Assembly (NCBI RefSeq): GCF_900104115.1
Contig: NZ_FNJM01000016.1
Span: 1 to 64,000 of the forward strand
DNA length: 64,000 bases
Source: Clostridium gasigenes
GTDB lineage: Bacteria; Bacillota; Clostridia; Clostridiales; Clostridiaceae
Reading direction: 5' to 3'
The position numbers and the translations under genes were made by a program. The notes beneath the pieces are model-generated. The model was not told the origin of the DNA, searched no databases, and worked only from the letters and a program-made list of their open reading frames with translations. Below are positions 36,555 through 47,164 of the stretch, one piece after another (within the stretch, counting starts at the first letter, position 1; each line of letters opens with the position of its first letter).

Positions 36555-36897
36555 ATGATCCCCTTAAAGTAGATAGATTAAATAGCAAAAATCTGTCTAC
36601 TTTAAGGGGATCATTTTTGTGTCTAAAAGAACTAAATATACAGCAGAATGGAGCCTTTTTAAAGATACCGTATAAATTTCCTTGATTAAGAATATGATGT
36701 ATTTTAGGAGCACCATAGATACCTTTATTATCATCATATATTTTATTTATTTCTATTTTTAGTTCCTCATTCTCCTTATATCTCTTAGAATCTGTTTTGT
36801 TTAAAGATCTATAATAAGTACTTCTGGCTACGCCTAAGACGTTACACATTGTTTTAATATCATGAAAATACTTATTTTTATTTATAACTACTATCAA
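36555..36897. mobile_element. Scrambled IS3-family remnant
   Basis: Perfect 19-base inverted IS ends lie at 36555-36573 and 36596-36614. The first 12 codons of an OrfA follow on the + strand (GTG at 36619, SKRTKYTAEWS). At about 36655 this abuts the N-terminal part of an IS3 OrfB on the minus strand (36897 down to about 36660: MCNVLGVARSTYYRSL, then GIYGAPKIHHIL). The catalytic DDE region is absent. Head-to-head fragments mean a deletion or inversion between two IS copies, so the element is dead. Confidence 0.75.
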
Positions 36898-37041
36898 CTT
36901 ATATTAATCCATATTTATGAATTAATTCAATTTAAATCAATATTGGTAAAAGGCAAAACTATAATATTTTAAAAAAATAAATAGCATGCTTTTATATCAA
37001 AAAATATAATTTAACTGTCCGTAGGTCAGATTGCAAGGTAG

Positions 37042-37332
37042 GTTATTATATTAAAGGTAATAGAAAAAGAGGAACCCTATGGTTATGAGATATATCGAAA
37101 TTTACAATTGTTAGGTTCTGATGAATTTGCTGAAGGGTCCTTATATCCATTACTATTGAGGCTAGAAAGAAATAATATGATAAAATCAGTAAAGAAGCAA
37201 TAGCCTTATGGACCAGATAGAAAATATTATACATTAACAGAGGTTGGATTACAGGAAATAGTAGAATTTAAAGAAGATTGGGATCAAATTAGTATAAATA
37301 TAAATAGTGTTTGGGGTAAGGGAACTTTATAA
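37042..37332 (+). pseudogene. PadR-family regulator, broken
   Basis: The reading VIILKVIEKEEPYGYEI, then GSLYPLLLRLERNNMIKSVKKQ, a TAG stop near 37201, and PYGPDRKYYTLTEVGLQEI is a PadR winged-helix protein. It is broken by an in-frame stop, and its N terminus is cut off by a TAG at 37039. It lies between IS debris and an intact padR operon of the opposite strand. Confidence 0.8.
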
Positions 37333-37380
37333 AATGGATTAAACCTTTGAGTCTGTTTATTATGAAGGGAATCATAATAA

Positions 37381-37410
37381 AAAATCCAACAATTAATATT
37401 GTTGAATTTT
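37381..37410 (-). terminator. Terminator of the padR/DUF2812 operon
   Basis: AAAATCCAACAAT and ATTGTTGAATTTT form a hairpin just after the DUF2812 gene in its reading direction, ending in a T tract. Confidence 0.8.
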
Positions 37411-37425
37411 TTAGATTGTGATTTC

Positions 37426-37941
37426 CTAATATTGTTCATTTTCCTTTTTTAAATCCATAATTTTTCTTCTACACTTATATGCTTGATAGAAAAATATAAT
37501 ACATATAACACTTAATAAAATTGTGCTAATTAATGAAAATACCATCCTAAAATTTAAATAACTATGCAATTGTGATGGAATAATTAAAGTTTCACATAAG
37601 GCTAATATAAGAAAAATCTTTTGTATCCTACTATATTGTTCTATTTTACTTTCATTATCTGTATATAATTCAAATTCTCCTTTTTTTCTGAAGAATGCCC
37701 ATATTCCCCATGTTTGTACAATCTCTGCATCAATTTCTCTAATTAAATCATAAAATTCATTTTTTTGTTTTGTATTTTTATCTTTAATTAAATCAACTTT
37801 ATACGTATATTCTCCTGGCTCGCACTTTTCAAACCAGTATACTCCTAGAAAAAAATGTGTCATTGCGTATCCCTTTGCTACCATATCATTTAAAAATATT
37901 TCCTCTTTATCTTTGTCATAATACCATCTAAATTTAATCAT
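37426..37941 (-). CDS. DUF2812 membrane protein
   Basis: A 171 aa protein. A soluble N-terminal DUF2812 domain (FRWYYDKDKEEIFLNDMVAKGY, then GVYWFEKCEPGEYTYKVD) is followed by two membrane helices near residues 110-160. The ATG at 37941 overlaps the end of padR by 8 bp, so the two are translationally coupled. DUF2812 proteins regularly accompany PadR regulators and may sense envelope stress, but this is not established. Confidence 0.88.
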   Translation of the reverse strand: MIKFRWYYDKDKEEIFLNDMVAKGYAMTHFFLGVYWFEKCEPGEYTYKVDLIKDKNTKQKNEFYDLIREIDAEIVQTWGIWAFFRKKGEFELYTDNESKIEQYSRIQKIFLILALCETLIIPSQLHSYLNFRMVFSLISTILLSVICIIFFYQAYKCRRKIMDLKKENEQY

Positions 37942-38248
37942 CTTCGCCGCTCTCCTTTTCTCCATTTTTAACAAGTTCTTTCAATCTACGTATTTCATTA
38001 CTTAAAATTTGTCTACCTAAATCAGTAATTAAATATTCTTTCTTTTTTCGTGAATCAGTTTCTTCGCTATAAAGCTTAATCCAGCGTTTTGACACTAATG
38101 TATTTATAGCTCCATATAATGTTCCTGGTCCTAACTTAACTCTACCTTTTGTTAACTCGTCTACTTTTTGTATAATTCCATATCCATGATTTGGTCTTAA
38201 TACGGCTAACATAATATAGTAAGTAGATTCTGTTATAGCTATAGCCAT
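37934..38248 (-). CDS. PadR family transcriptional regulator
   Basis: A 104 aa PadR winged-helix repressor (TESTYYIMLAVLRPNHGYGI, GPGTLYGAINTLV, YLITDLGRQIL). It probably represses its own operon with the DUF2812 gene. GGAGA lies before the ATG at 38248. Confidence 0.92.
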   Translation of the reverse strand: MAIAITESTYYIMLAVLRPNHGYGIIQKVDELTKGRVKLGPGTLYGAINTLVSKRWIKLYSEETDSRKKKEYLITDLGRQILSNEIRRLKELVKNGEKESGEDD

Positions 38249-38249
38249 T

Positions 38250-38295
38250 TTATATCTCCTCTCGATATATCGTTATCTGATATATATAATTATAT
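38250..38295 (-). promoter_or_regulatory. Putative autoregulatory region of padR
   Basis: The palindrome CGATATATCG (38263-38272) and the nearby repeat ATCTGATATATAT lie directly upstream of padR, where a PadR dimer would block the promoter. The assignment rests on position and symmetry only. Confidence 0.45.
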
Positions 38296-38639
38296 CATCA
38301 CCTGCTGTATTGTCAATACTTTAGATGTGTTTGGTTTTAAGTATATTTTCATTACATATAAATAATTTATCTGATAAATTATTTAATATTTTATAGACGA
38401 TTTTAAATTACATGAACTAGACTAATTCCAAGTATCTTTTATCCATTCCACTCTCATATCAACATTTCCTTGGGTTGCGTTTGGAACTACTCTTGCTGTT
38501 TCCTTACGCATATGAATTCAAAAAATAAATAACAAGCCAATATGCAAGTACATTTGCACTTTGGCTTGTTATTTATTTTTTTAGTTAATTTATATTGAGA
38601 ACAATAGTAATGGGTAAAGAAGTATAAAAATAAAATTTT
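38296..38639. other. Intergenic region between padR and the pur operon
   Basis: No gene is supported. A minus-strand stretch at 38422-38511 encodes 29 residues (MRKETARVVPNATQGNVDMR and nine more) that could be a gene fragment. The long palindrome at 38520-38581 is listed separately. Confidence 0.4.
38520..38581. terminator. Long palindrome, terminator-like
   Basis: The arms at 38520-38540 and 38561-38581 are perfectly complementary for 21 bases and enclose a second inverted repeat TGCAAGTA/ACATTTGCA. It is T-rich on both outer flanks. No gene reads into it directly, so it could be a remnant terminator or an isolated palindromic element. Confidence 0.6.
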
Positions 38640-38644
38640 TAACA

Positions 38645-38749
38645 TACGAATTATAATCAAATAAAATAAAATGATAATTCGTAAATATACGAATTATAAA
38701 ATAAAATATATAGAATAAAGTTGACTATAATGGATGGGAATGTTAAACT
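38645..38749 (+). promoter_or_regulatory. pur operon promoter with inverted TACGAATTAT boxes
   Basis: The promoter is TTGACT (38721-38726), a 17-base spacer and TAAACT (38744-38749). Upstream, TACGAATTAT occurs at 38645-38654 and again as a perfect inverted pair ATAATTCGTA-AATA-TACGAATTAT (38674-38697). A further TTCGTATT lies at 38793-38800. The CGAA core recalls the PurR boxes of Bacillus, but the regulator is unproven. No purine riboswitch is visible in the leader. Confidence 0.65.
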
Positions 38750-38895
38750 AAAAAAGAAATGACGAAGAATATAAGAAAAATAATAATTAATGTTCGTATT
38801 TGAAGAAGGTTAATACAATTATTTGTTAGAAGGATACGAGGATAGCTTATAGGGAATATTAATAAATAGACAATTGAAATTTGGAGGTATGGTTA

Positions 38896-41800
38896 ATGGT
38901 AAATACAAGGTGCATATTTGTTGAAAAAAAGAAGGGCTTTGATGTAGAAGGAAAAAGCTTGCTTCATGATTTTAAAAGTAACTTAAGACTTGAAGGTTTA
39001 AAAGAGGTTAGGTTAGTTAATAAATATACTTTAGGAGAAATTGATGAAGCTTATTATCAAAAAGCTTTATACACTATTTTCTCAGAAAGAACAGTGGATA
39101 CATTATATGAAAAGAATTTACCGTTAGAGGCTGGAGAATTTGCTTTTGCAGTAGAATATTTACCAGGCCAATATGACCAAAGAGCAGATTCAGCTGGAGA
39201 ATGTTATCAGTTATTAACATCAGAAGAAAAAATAGATGTTAAATCAGCTAAAATAGTTATTTTAAGTGGTGATTTAAATGAAGAAGATGTTAATAAAATA
39301 AAAAAATATTATATTAATCCAGTAGATTCAAGAGAAGTAGCTATTGATAATTTAGAACTTAAAGTAGAACTTCCAGTGCCAAAGGATGTAGAAATTTTAA
39401 ATGGATTTATAAATAAAAGTGATGAAGAAATTGCAGCCTTCCATAAAGAACTAGGGCTTGCAATGAGTATAGAAGATTTAAAACTTATAAAAGATTATTT
39501 TAAAGATGAAAATAGAGATCCAAGTATAACTGAAATAAAGGTTATAGATACATACTGGTCAGATCATTGTAGACATACTACTTTCTCTACATCAATAGAA
39601 GAAGTTGATATAGAAGAAGGAATTTACGCAGAGCCAGTAATGAAATCATATGAAGCATATATAAAATCAAGAGATTTTGTATATGGTGAAACAAATAGAG
39701 ACGAAACACTTATGGATATTGCAGTTATTACTATGAAGGAAATGAAAAAACGTGGAAACTTAGATGATTTAGATCTTTCAGATGAAATTAATGCATGTTC
39801 AATAAAGGTTAACATAGAGACAGACAAAGGAAATGAAGAATATTTAGTAATGTTTAAAAATGAAACACATAATCATCCAACAGAAATTGAACCTTTTGGT
39901 GGAGCAGCTACATGTTTAGGTGGAGCTATAAGAGATCCCCTATCTGGAAGAACTTATGTGTATCAAGCAATGAGAGTTACAGGAAGTGGAGATCCTACAG
40001 TTGAAATAGAAAAAACGCTTAAAGGTAAGCTTCCACAAAGAAAGATAACTTTAGGAGCAGCTCATGGATACAGCTCATATGGTAATCAAATTGGGCTAGC
40101 TACAGGTCAAGTTGCAGAAGTGTATCATGAAAATTACAGAGCTAAAAGAATGGAAGTTGGAGCAGTTATAGCTGCAGCACCAAGGGCAAATGTAGTTCGG
40201 ATTGAACCTAAATCTTCAGATTTAATAGTTTTATTAGGTGGAAGAACAGGTAGAGATGGACTTGGGGGAGCAACAGGATCATCTAAAGAACATACAGAAG
40301 AATCAATAAATGAATGCGGAGCTGAAGTTCAAAAAGGAAATGCACTAGTAGAGAGAAAAATCCAAAGATTATTTAGAAATAGTGAAGTTACTAAATTAAT
40401 TAAAAGATGTAATGACTTTGGAGCTGGTGGAGTTTCAGTTGCAATTGGAGAATTAACAGTAGGACTTGATATAAACTTAGACAATGTTCCTAAAAAATAT
40501 GATGGGCTTGATGGAACAGAACTTGCTATTTCAGAATCACAAGAAAGAATGGCAGTAGTTGTTGCTAAAGAAGATGCAGCAAAAATTATAGAACTTGCAG
40601 CTAAGGAAAATTTAGAAGCTGTAGTAGTTGCAGAAGTTACTGATAATGAAAGACTTAGAATGTTCTGGAGAGGAAATAAAATAGTTGATTTAAAAAGAAG
40701 TTTCCTAGATACAAATGGAGCAAGACAAACTACTGATGTAGTAGTTAATGCACCAAAGGATTATCCATTTAATGTGGAAGATGTGGATATTAAAGAAGAA
40801 TGGATAAAAAATTTAAAAAGCTTAAATGTAGCATCACAAAAAGGGCTAGTAGAAAGATTCGATTCAACTATAGGAGGCGGAACAGTGCTTATGCCTTTCG
40901 GTGGGAAATATGCACAAACTCCTGCAGAAGGAATGGCAGCTAAAATACCAGTTTTAGATGGAGTATCTAAAGATGCAACATTAATGAGCTATGGATTTAA
41001 TCCAAATATGGGGTTATGGAGTCCATACCACATGGCATATTACTCAGTAATAGAAGCAGTAACAAAACTTGCATCTATGGGTGGAGATTATAGAAAAGCT
41101 AGATTAACACTTCAAGAGTATTTTGAAAAGCTTGGATGTGACAGTGAAAGATGGGGAAAACCATTTGCAGCATTACTTGGAGCGTATCAAGCACAAATAG
41201 ATCTTGGAATACCAGCAATTGGCGGTAAAGATTCAATGTCAGGAAGCTTTGGAGATTTAGATGTACCACCTTCACTTGTGGCATTTGCAGTGGGTGTTGA
41301 AAAAGCAGATAAAATAATTTCACCAGAATTTAAAGAAGTGGGATCAACAGTTGTTCTTTTAAAAGCAGAAACTTTAGAAGATATGACTTTAAACATGGAT
41401 GGATATAAAAAGAACTTAGAAAAATTATATAAGTTAATTGGAGCAGAAAAAGTTATTTCAGCATCATCAGTTAAAATCGGAGGAATTGCTGAAGCTTTAA
41501 CTAAAATGACTCTTGGAAATAGAATTGGGGTAGAATTTGAAAACTTAAGCAAAGAAGAATTATTTGGATTAAATTATGGTTCAGTAATTTTAGAATTTAG
41601 TAACTCTACAAATATAGAAGAAGAGTTAGTCGGTTGCGTTTATAAAGCAATAGGTAAGACAATAAATAATGGGGCTATAATTTCAAAGGAATATGACTTA
41701 AACCTTAAAGTTACAGAACTTGAAAAAACATTTGAAGAAAAATTATCTAAGGTATTTAAAATAGAAACTGAAGATAAAAATGAAAAAGTTGAAGCAATTA

Positions 41801-42642
41801 GCTATACAAAGAAAGTTTGCACAGGGGCAAAAGTTAAAATTGCAAAACCTAAAGTATTAATTCCAGTGTTCCCAGGAACAAACTGTGAATATGATTGCGC
41901 AAGAGCATTTAGGAATGAAGGCGCAGAAGTAACTGAATTAGTATTTAGAAATATGACTAAAGAAGCACTGCTAGAATCAATAGACAAATTAGAAAGTTTA
42001 ATAAAAGAAACTCAAATAATAATGTTACCTGGTGGTTTTTCAGCAGGAGATGAGCCAGATGGTTCAGGTAAATTTATAGCAACAATATTTAGAAATGAAA
42101 AAATAAAAAATGCTGTAAATGACTTACTGAAAAATAGAGATGGTTTAATAATTGGTATTTGTAACGGCTTCCAAGCTTTAATAAAACTAGGACTTCTGCC
42201 TTATGGTGAAATTTTAGATATTGAAGAGGATATGGCAACACTTACTTATAACAACATTAACAGACATATGAGTTCAATGATAAAAACAAGAATTTCTTCA
42301 ACTAAATCACCTTGGTTTAGTGAAGTAAATGTAGGGGATATTCATACAGTACCAGTTTCACATGGTGAAGGAAGATTTGTTGCACCAGAGAGTTTAATAA
42401 ATAAATTAAAAGAGAATGGTCAAATAGCTACTCAATATGTGGATTTAGAAGGAAATGTTTCAATGAACATGCCGCATAATCCTAATGGATCAATGCTAGG
42501 AATTGAAGGGATAACAAGTTTAGATGGAAGAATCCTTGGTAAAATGGCTCACTCAGAAAGAGTTGGAGACAATCTTTACAAAAACATACCAGGAGAATTT
42601 GATCAGAAGATATTTAAAGCTGGGGTTAAGTACTTTCAATAG
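38896..42642 (+). CDS. purL: Phosphoribosylformylglycinamidine synthase, single chain
   Basis: A 1248 aa large-type FGAM synthase converting FGAR, glutamine and ATP to FGAM, step 4 of purine synthesis. It contains an N-terminal domain, two AIR-synthase-like halves (DTYWSDHCRHTTFSTS, then GATGSSKEH and GGKDSMSGSF) and a C-terminal glutaminase with nucleophile segment GICNGFQ and the His of SHGEGRF. It replaces the separate PurS/PurQ/PurL of Bacillus. The ATG at 38896 has GGAGG eight bases upstream; the TTG at 38881 precedes it. It is the first gene of the operon. Confidence 0.96.
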   Translation: MVNTRCIFVEKKKGFDVEGKSLLHDFKSNLRLEGLKEVRLVNKYTLGEIDEAYYQKALYTIFSERTVDTLYEKNLPLEAGEFAFAVEYLPGQYDQRADSAGECYQLLTSEEKIDVKSAKIVILSGDLNEEDVNKIKKYYINPVDSREVAIDNLELKVELPVPKDVEILNGFINKSDEEIAAFHKELGLAMSIEDLKLIKDYFKDENRDPSITEIKVIDTYWSDHCRHTTFSTSIEEVDIEEGIYAEPVMKSYEAYIKSRDFVYGETNRDETLMDIAVITMKEMKKRGNLDDLDLSDEINACSIKVNIETDKGNEEYLVMFKNETHNHPTEIEPFGGAATCLGGAIRDPLSGRTYVYQAMRVTGSGDPTVEIEKTLKGKLPQRKITLGAAHGYSSYGNQIGLATGQVAEVYHENYRAKRMEVGAVIAAAPRANVVRIEPKSSDLIVLLGGRTGRDGLGGATGSSKEHTEESINECGAEVQKGNALVERKIQRLFRNSEVTKLIKRCNDFGAGGVSVAIGELTVGLDINLDNVPKKYDGLDGTELAISESQERMAVVVAKEDAAKIIELAAKENLEAVVVAEVTDNERLRMFWRGNKIVDLKRSFLDTNGARQTTDVVVNAPKDYPFNVEDVDIKEEWIKNLKSLNVASQKGLVERFDSTIGGGTVLMPFGGKYAQTPAEGMAAKIPVLDGVSKDATLMSYGFNPNMGLWSPYHMAYYSVIEAVTKLASMGGDYRKARLTLQEYFEKLGCDSERWGKPFAALLGAYQAQIDLGIPAIGGKDSMSGSFGDLDVPPSLVAFAVGVEKADKIISPEFKEVGSTVVLLKAETLEDMTLNMDGYKKNLEKLYKLIGAEKVISASSVKIGGIAEALTKMTLGNRIGVEFENLSKEELFGLNYGSVILEFSNSTNIEEELVGCVYKAIGKTINNGAIISKEYDLNLKVTELEKTFEEKLSKVFKIETEDKNEKVEAISYTKKVCTGAKVKIAKPKVLIPVFPGTNCEYDCARAFRNEGAEVTELVFRNMTKEALLESIDKLESLIKETQIIMLPGGFSAGDEPDGSGKFIATIFRNEKIKNAVNDLLKNRDGLIIGICNGFQALIKLGLLPYGEILDIEEDMATLTYNNINRHMSSMIKTRISSTKSPWFSEVNVGDIHTVPVSHGEGRFVAPESLINKLKENGQIATQYVDLEGNVSMNMPHNPNGSMLGIEGITSLDGRILGKMAHSERVGDNLYKNIPGEFDQKIFKAGVKYFQ

Positions 42643-42753
42643 TAAAATATAAATTTAGATAATTAAAGAATTGTAAAATTAAATGAGCTTTATAAATTAT
42701 GTTTAATCATTTAGCTCAAAATAATAAATATTTATAAAAATGGAGGAATCTTT
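42643..42753 (+). other. Intercistronic hairpin between purL and purE
   Basis: TGAGCT (near 42685) and AGCTCA (near 42714) can pair across an AT-rich loop. There is no T tract, so it probably does not stop transcription but may set message stability between purL and the downstream genes. Confidence 0.35.
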
Positions 42754-43233
42754 ATGAAGGTAGCAATATTTTTTGGAAGTAAATCTGATACTGAAATAAT
42801 GAGAGGAGCTGCAAACTGTTTAAAAGAATTTGGTGTTGAATATAAAGCTTATGTTTTATCAGCACATAGAGTTCCTGAAAAATTAACAGAAGTTTTAATA
42901 GAAGCAGAAGCAAATGGTTGCGAAGTAGTTATTGCAGGAGCGGGGCTGGCGGCTCATCTGCCAGGAGTTATAGCATCACAAACAACAATGCCAGTAATTG
43001 GAGTTCCAATAAATGGAGCAATACAAGGGCTTGATGCATTGTTCTCAATAGTTCAAATGCCAAAATCAATACCAGTTGCAACAGTTGGAATAAACAATAG
43101 TTATAATGCAGGTATGCTTGCAGTACAAATGCTTGCAATTAAAGATGAAAAAATAAAAGAAAAATTAAAAACATTTAGATTAGATATGAAAAAGAAATTT
43201 ATAGAAGAAAATGGCGAAGGGATGGATTTATAA
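42754..43233 (+). CDS. purE: N5-carboxyaminoimidazole ribonucleotide mutase
   Basis: A 159 aa PurE. The substrate-binding opening is FFGSKSD and the mobile loop with the catalytic His is LSAHRVPE, followed by [15 protein letters not shown]. It makes CAIR. No purK is present in the operon, so it may be the class II (AIR carboxylase) form or rely on purK elsewhere. Its stop overlaps the purC start by one base (TAATG). Confidence 0.93.
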   Translation: MKVAIFFGSKSDTEIMRGAANCLKEFGVEYKAYVLSAHRVPEKLTEVLIEAEANGCEVVIAGAGLAAHLPGVIASQTTMPVIGVPINGAIQGLDALFSIVQMPKSIPVATVGINNSYNAGMLAVQMLAIKDEKIKEKLKTFRLDMKKKFIEENGEGMDL

Positions 43234-43940
43234 TGGCTAAATTAGAAATGATGTATGAGGGAAAAGCAAAACAAGTATTCAGAACAGATAAAGAGGACGA
43301 AGTAATAGTTTATTACAAAGATGATGCAACAGCTTTTAATGGAGAAAAGAAAGGTTCAATTAACGATAAAGGTGAATTAAATAATGCTATAACAGCAATG
43401 ATTTTTGAAATGTTAAATAAGAATGGAATTAAAACTCACTTTATTGAAAAACTAAATGATAGAGAACAATTATGTAAAAAGGTTCAAATAGTACCTCTTG
43501 AAGTTATTGTAAGAAATGTAGCAGCAGGTTCAATGGCTAAAAGATTAGGTCTTGAAGAAGGATTTGCATTAAAAACTACAGTATTTGAATTATCATATAA
43601 AGATGATAATTTAGGAGATCCACTAATAAATGATTTCCATGCAGTAGCAATTGGAGCAGCAACTTTTGAAGAACTTGAAATAATTTATTCAATAACAGCA
43701 AAAATAAATGATTTATTAAAAGAATTCTTTATAAAACAAAACATCAGATTAATTGATTTTAAAATAGAATTTGGTAGATATAATGGAGAAATAATTTTAG
43801 CAGATGAAATATCACCAGATACATGTAGATTCTGGGATGCAACTACAGGAGAAAAGTTAGATAAAGATAGATTTAGAAGAGACTTAGGAAATGTACGTGA
43901 CGCTTATGTTGAAATATTAAACAGAATCAAAAACAAGTAA
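43233..43940 (+). CDS. purC: SAICAR synthetase
   Basis: A 235 aa phosphoribosylaminoimidazole-succinocarboxamide synthase ([11 protein letters not shown] at the start, [17 protein letters not shown], and [12 protein letters not shown]). It couples CAIR to aspartate with ATP. Translation is coupled to purE through the TAATG overlap. Confidence 0.96.
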   Translation: MAKLEMMYEGKAKQVFRTDKEDEVIVYYKDDATAFNGEKKGSINDKGELNNAITAMIFEMLNKNGIKTHFIEKLNDREQLCKKVQIVPLEVIVRNVAAGSMAKRLGLEEGFALKTTVFELSYKDDNLGDPLINDFHAVAIGAATFEELEIIYSITAKINDLLKEFFIKQNIRLIDFKIEFGRYNGEIILADEISPDTCRFWDATTGEKLDKDRFRRDLGNVRDAYVEILNRIKNK

Positions 43941-43957
43941 GAATAAAAAGAAGAAAA

Positions 43958-44042
43958 TTTAGAAATAGATAAATAGATAAATAGATAAATAGATAAATAT
44001 GAAAATATGAAAATAAGTATAGGCAATAGGCAATAGGCAAAT
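43958..44042. repeat. Short tandem repeats ahead of purF
   Basis: About four to five copies of an ATAGATAA unit (43965-44000) are followed by three copies of a seven-base TAGGCAA-type unit (44021-44041). They lie in the purC-purF gap just upstream of the purF ribosome site. Copy number could change by slippage and alter purF spacing or message structure. Confidence 0.8.
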
Positions 44043-44067
44043 ATGTAAAGTGAGGTGGGTGAGTATT

Positions 44068-45498
44068 ATGAGTAATGAAACATTAGAATTAATTATGGAC
44101 CCAAGCAATGATAAGTTTAAAGAAGAATGTGGAGTATTTGGAGTATATGTAAACAAACCTATGGATGTAGCTTCTATGAGTTACTATGGTTTATATGCTC
44201 TTCAACATAGAGGTCAAGAAAGTGCAGGAATTGCAGTAGCTAATGAAGAAGGAATAAAAATGCACAAGGGAATGGGGCTTATAACAGAAGCCTTTTCCCA
44301 AGATGATTTAAAAGAGCTAAAGGGTCATGGGGCAATTGGTCATGTAAGATATTCAACTTCAGGAGATACAAATATTATAAATGCACAACCATTATTAACT
44401 CAAACAAAGCTAGGACAAATAGCTATGGCTCATAATGGAACTTTAGTAAACGCTGGTGTTATTCGTGAACTATTAGAAGATGGAGGACACGTTTTCCACA
44501 CTTCAATAGATTCAGAAGTTATAGCTAATCTTATTGCAAGAGGTGCAAAAAAAGGTATTGAAAATGCAGTTTTAGATGCAATTCAAGCAGTTAGAGGGTC
44601 CTTTGCAATAGTGATTTTAACAGAAGGAAAGCTAATTGGAGTTAGAGATCCTCATGGAATAAGACCTTTATGCATTGGAAAAATGGACGAAGGATATGTT
44701 TTATCTTCAGAAAGCTGCGCATTAGATGCGATAGGAGCAGAACTTCTGCGTGATGTTGAGCCTGGTGAAATAGTAGTTATAGATGAGACTGAAATTAAAT
44801 CTTATAGTTACTCAGAAAACACTCAATGCAGAACCTGCGCTTTTGAATATATATATTTTGCAAGACCAGATTCAATAATTGATGGGCTTGATGTTCATGC
44901 ATCAAGAGTGGAAGCTGGTAGGCAACTATTTAAACAACATCCAGTAGATGCGGATATAGTAGTTGCAGTTCCAGACTCTGGAATTCCAGCAGCTATGGGT
45001 TATGCAAAAGCATCAGGAATTCCTTACGACACAGGGTTTATTAAAAATAGATATGTAGGAAGAACTTTTATTACACCTTCTCAAGAAGTAAGAGAAAGAG
45101 CAGTAGCTATAAAGTTAAATCCTTTAAAATCAAATATAGCTGGTAAAAGAGTAGTTTTAGTTGATGATTCAATAGTTAGAGGGACTACATCTAAACATTT
45201 AGTGGATTCACTAAGAAGAGCTGGAGCAAAAGAAGTTCATTTCTTAGTTGCATCACCAGTAGTTAAATATCCTTGCTATTTTGGAATAGATACTCCATAT
45301 AGAAGTGAATTAATAGGTTCTGGTAAAAACAATGAAGAAATTAGAGAACAAATAGGCTGTGATAGCTTAGAATATTTATCAATGGAAAGCATGTATAAAT
45401 GTTTTACACAAGAAAAAGGATATTGTGTTGGATGTTTCAATGGAATTTATCCAATAGCAACACCAATAGAAACTGGAAAAGATAATCTTGAAAGGTAG
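44068..45498 (+). CDS. purF: Amidophosphoribosyltransferase
   Basis: A 476 aa enzyme committing PRPP and glutamine to purine synthesis. After a short propeptide the catalytic Cys lies in EECGVFGV. The glutaminase domain ([10 protein letters not shown]) is followed by the phosphoribosyltransferase domain with the PRPP loop [13 protein letters not shown]. Cysteines in the C-terminal part ([25 protein letters not shown]) match the [4Fe-4S] type seen in Bacillus. The ATG at 44068 is preceded by GAGGTGGG. Confidence 0.96.
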   Translation: MSNETLELIMDPSNDKFKEECGVFGVYVNKPMDVASMSYYGLYALQHRGQESAGIAVANEEGIKMHKGMGLITEAFSQDDLKELKGHGAIGHVRYSTSGDTNIINAQPLLTQTKLGQIAMAHNGTLVNAGVIRELLEDGGHVFHTSIDSEVIANLIARGAKKGIENAVLDAIQAVRGSFAIVILTEGKLIGVRDPHGIRPLCIGKMDEGYVLSSESCALDAIGAELLRDVEPGEIVVIDETEIKSYSYSENTQCRTCAFEYIYFARPDSIIDGLDVHASRVEAGRQLFKQHPVDADIVVAVPDSGIPAAMGYAKASGIPYDTGFIKNRYVGRTFITPSQEVRERAVAIKLNPLKSNIAGKRVVLVDDSIVRGTTSKHLVDSLRRAGAKEVHFLVASPVVKYPCYFGIDTPYRSELIGSGKNNEEIREQIGCDSLEYLSMESMYKCFTQEKGYCVGCFNGIYPIATPIETGKDNLER

Positions 45499-45509
45499 GT
45501 AGTAATAAT

Positions 45510-46511
45510 ATGATAACTTACAAAGAAGCTGGAGTTAATATAGAAGAAGGATACAAATCTGTAAAACTTATAAAAGAATATGCAAGCCGCACAATGACAG
45601 AATATGTTTTAAATGGTCTTGGAGGTTTTGCAGGTATGGTTGAACTTCCAGAAGGTTACAAAAAACCAGTTTTAGTTTCAGGAACAGATGGAGTTGGAAC
45701 TAAACTTGAAATAGCTTTTAAAACTAAAAAATATGATACTGTAGGAATTGATTGTGTTGCTATGTGTGTAAATGATATTTTATGTCATGGAGCAAAGCCG
45801 TTATTTTTCCTTGATTATATAGCTTGTGGAAAGCTAGAAGCAGAAGTTGCAGCAGATTTAGTGAAAGGTGTAGCAGATGGGTGTGTTCAATCAGCTTGCG
45901 CATTAGTTGGTGGAGAAACAGCAGAAATGCCAGGGTTTTATAAAGAAGGCGAATATGACATGGCAGGTTTCGCTGTTGGTATAGTTGATAAAGATAAAAT
46001 AATTAATGGTAAAAACATTAAAGTTGGAGATAAATTAATAGGTATAGCATCTTCAGGACTTCATTCAAATGGATATTCATTAGTAAGAAAAGTTTTTGAA
46101 GATATTAATGAAGATTTAAATGGAGAAGAAGCTTGGAAGACATTAATTACTCCAACTAAAATATATGTTAAACCAGTTTTAGCCTTACTTGAAAAGTTTG
46201 AAATTAAAGGAATGGCACATATTACAGGTGGTGGATTTATAGAAAATGCACCAAGAATGTTTAATGGCTTAGATTTTACAGCAGTAATTAATAAAGACAG
46301 TTATCCACTTCCAAAAGTATTCGAAAGAATAATAGAAAAAGGCGTAGATAAAGATCATATGTACAACACTTTTAACATGGGAATAGGATTTATGCTTTGT
46401 GTTAATGAATCAGATGTTCAGCCTGTAATCAGAGCTTTAGTTGAAAGTGGAGAAAAGGCTTATGAAATAGGGCATATAATAGCTGGTGGTGATGGCATTT
46501 GTTTAAAATAG
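45510..46511 (+). CDS. purM: Phosphoribosylformylglycinamidine cyclo-ligase
   Basis: A 333 aa AIR synthetase with the family motifs [25 protein letters not shown] and [12 protein letters not shown]. It closes the imidazole ring of FGAM to AIR. It lies 11 bp after purF, and its end overlaps the purN start by 13 bp. Confidence 0.97.
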   Translation: MITYKEAGVNIEEGYKSVKLIKEYASRTMTEYVLNGLGGFAGMVELPEGYKKPVLVSGTDGVGTKLEIAFKTKKYDTVGIDCVAMCVNDILCHGAKPLFFLDYIACGKLEAEVAADLVKGVADGCVQSACALVGGETAEMPGFYKEGEYDMAGFAVGIVDKDKIINGKNIKVGDKLIGIASSGLHSNGYSLVRKVFEDINEDLNGEEAWKTLITPTKIYVKPVLALLEKFEIKGMAHITGGGFIENAPRMFNGLDFTAVINKDSYPLPKVFERIIEKGVDKDHMYNTFNMGIGFMLCVNESDVQPVIRALVESGEKAYEIGHIIAGGDGICLK

Positions 46512-47110
46512 CAGTGTTAGCATCCGGTGGAGGGTCAAACCTCCAATCCATTTTTGATTCAATAGATAATGGAAACCTTAATTGCAGTGTAGAAATGGTT
46601 ATTGGAAGCAAAGAAGGTATATTTGCATTAGATAGAGCTAAAACAAAAGAAGTAGAAACGCATGTTGTTTCAAGAAAAGAATATGGAAATAAAACTTCAG
46701 ATAAAATATTAGAACTAACTAAGGGAAAGGTTGATTTAATAGTACTAGCAGGATACCTTTCAATATTAGAAGGAGATATTTTAAAAGAGTTTAAAAATAA
46801 AATAATTAATATTCATCCATCATTAATACCTGCTTTTTGTGGAGATAAAATGTATGGAATGAATGTTCATAATGCAGTAATTAAATCCGGAGTTAAATTT
46901 ACAGGGTGTAGCGTACATTTTGTAAATGAAGAAGTAGATGGAGGAGCAATTATCCTTCAAGAAGTTGTACCAGTTAACTTTGAAGATAATGCAGAAGATG
47001 TGCAAAAAAGAGTTTTAGCTGAGGAACATAAACTGCTTCCAAAAGCAATTGAATTATTAATAAATGATAAAATACAAGTTGTAGATAAAAGAGTAAATAT
47101 AGTAAAGTAG
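46499..47110 (+). CDS. purN: Phosphoribosylglycinamide formyltransferase
   Basis: A 203 aa folate-dependent GAR transformylase ([13 protein letters not shown], the catalytic region [11 protein letters not shown], and [16 protein letters not shown]). The start is a TTG at 46499 inside the end of purM, with GGTGGTGATGG upstream, so the two are translationally coupled. Confidence 0.95.
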   Translation: MFKIAVLASGGGSNLQSIFDSIDNGNLNCSVEMVIGSKEGIFALDRAKTKEVETHVVSRKEYGNKTSDKILELTKGKVDLIVLAGYLSILEGDILKEFKNKIINIHPSLIPAFCGDKMYGMNVHNAVIKSGVKFTGCSVHFVNEEVDGGAIILQEVVPVNFEDNAEDVQKRVLAEEHKLLPKAIELLINDKIQVVDKRVNIVK

Positions 47111-47164
47111 TTAGATGTTTAATTAGTGAAATATAAATATAGTAAAGTTGTGAGGAGTTTTAAT

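Noticed and set aside
38422..38511. Short minus-strand reading of 29 residues between padR and purL
   Set aside because: It could be a gene fragment, but it is too short, has no ribosome site and has no recognised family.
38750..38895. Purine riboswitch in the purL leader
   Set aside because: No three-way-junction core or loop-loop pattern was seen, and the promoter-proximal palindromes explain control better.
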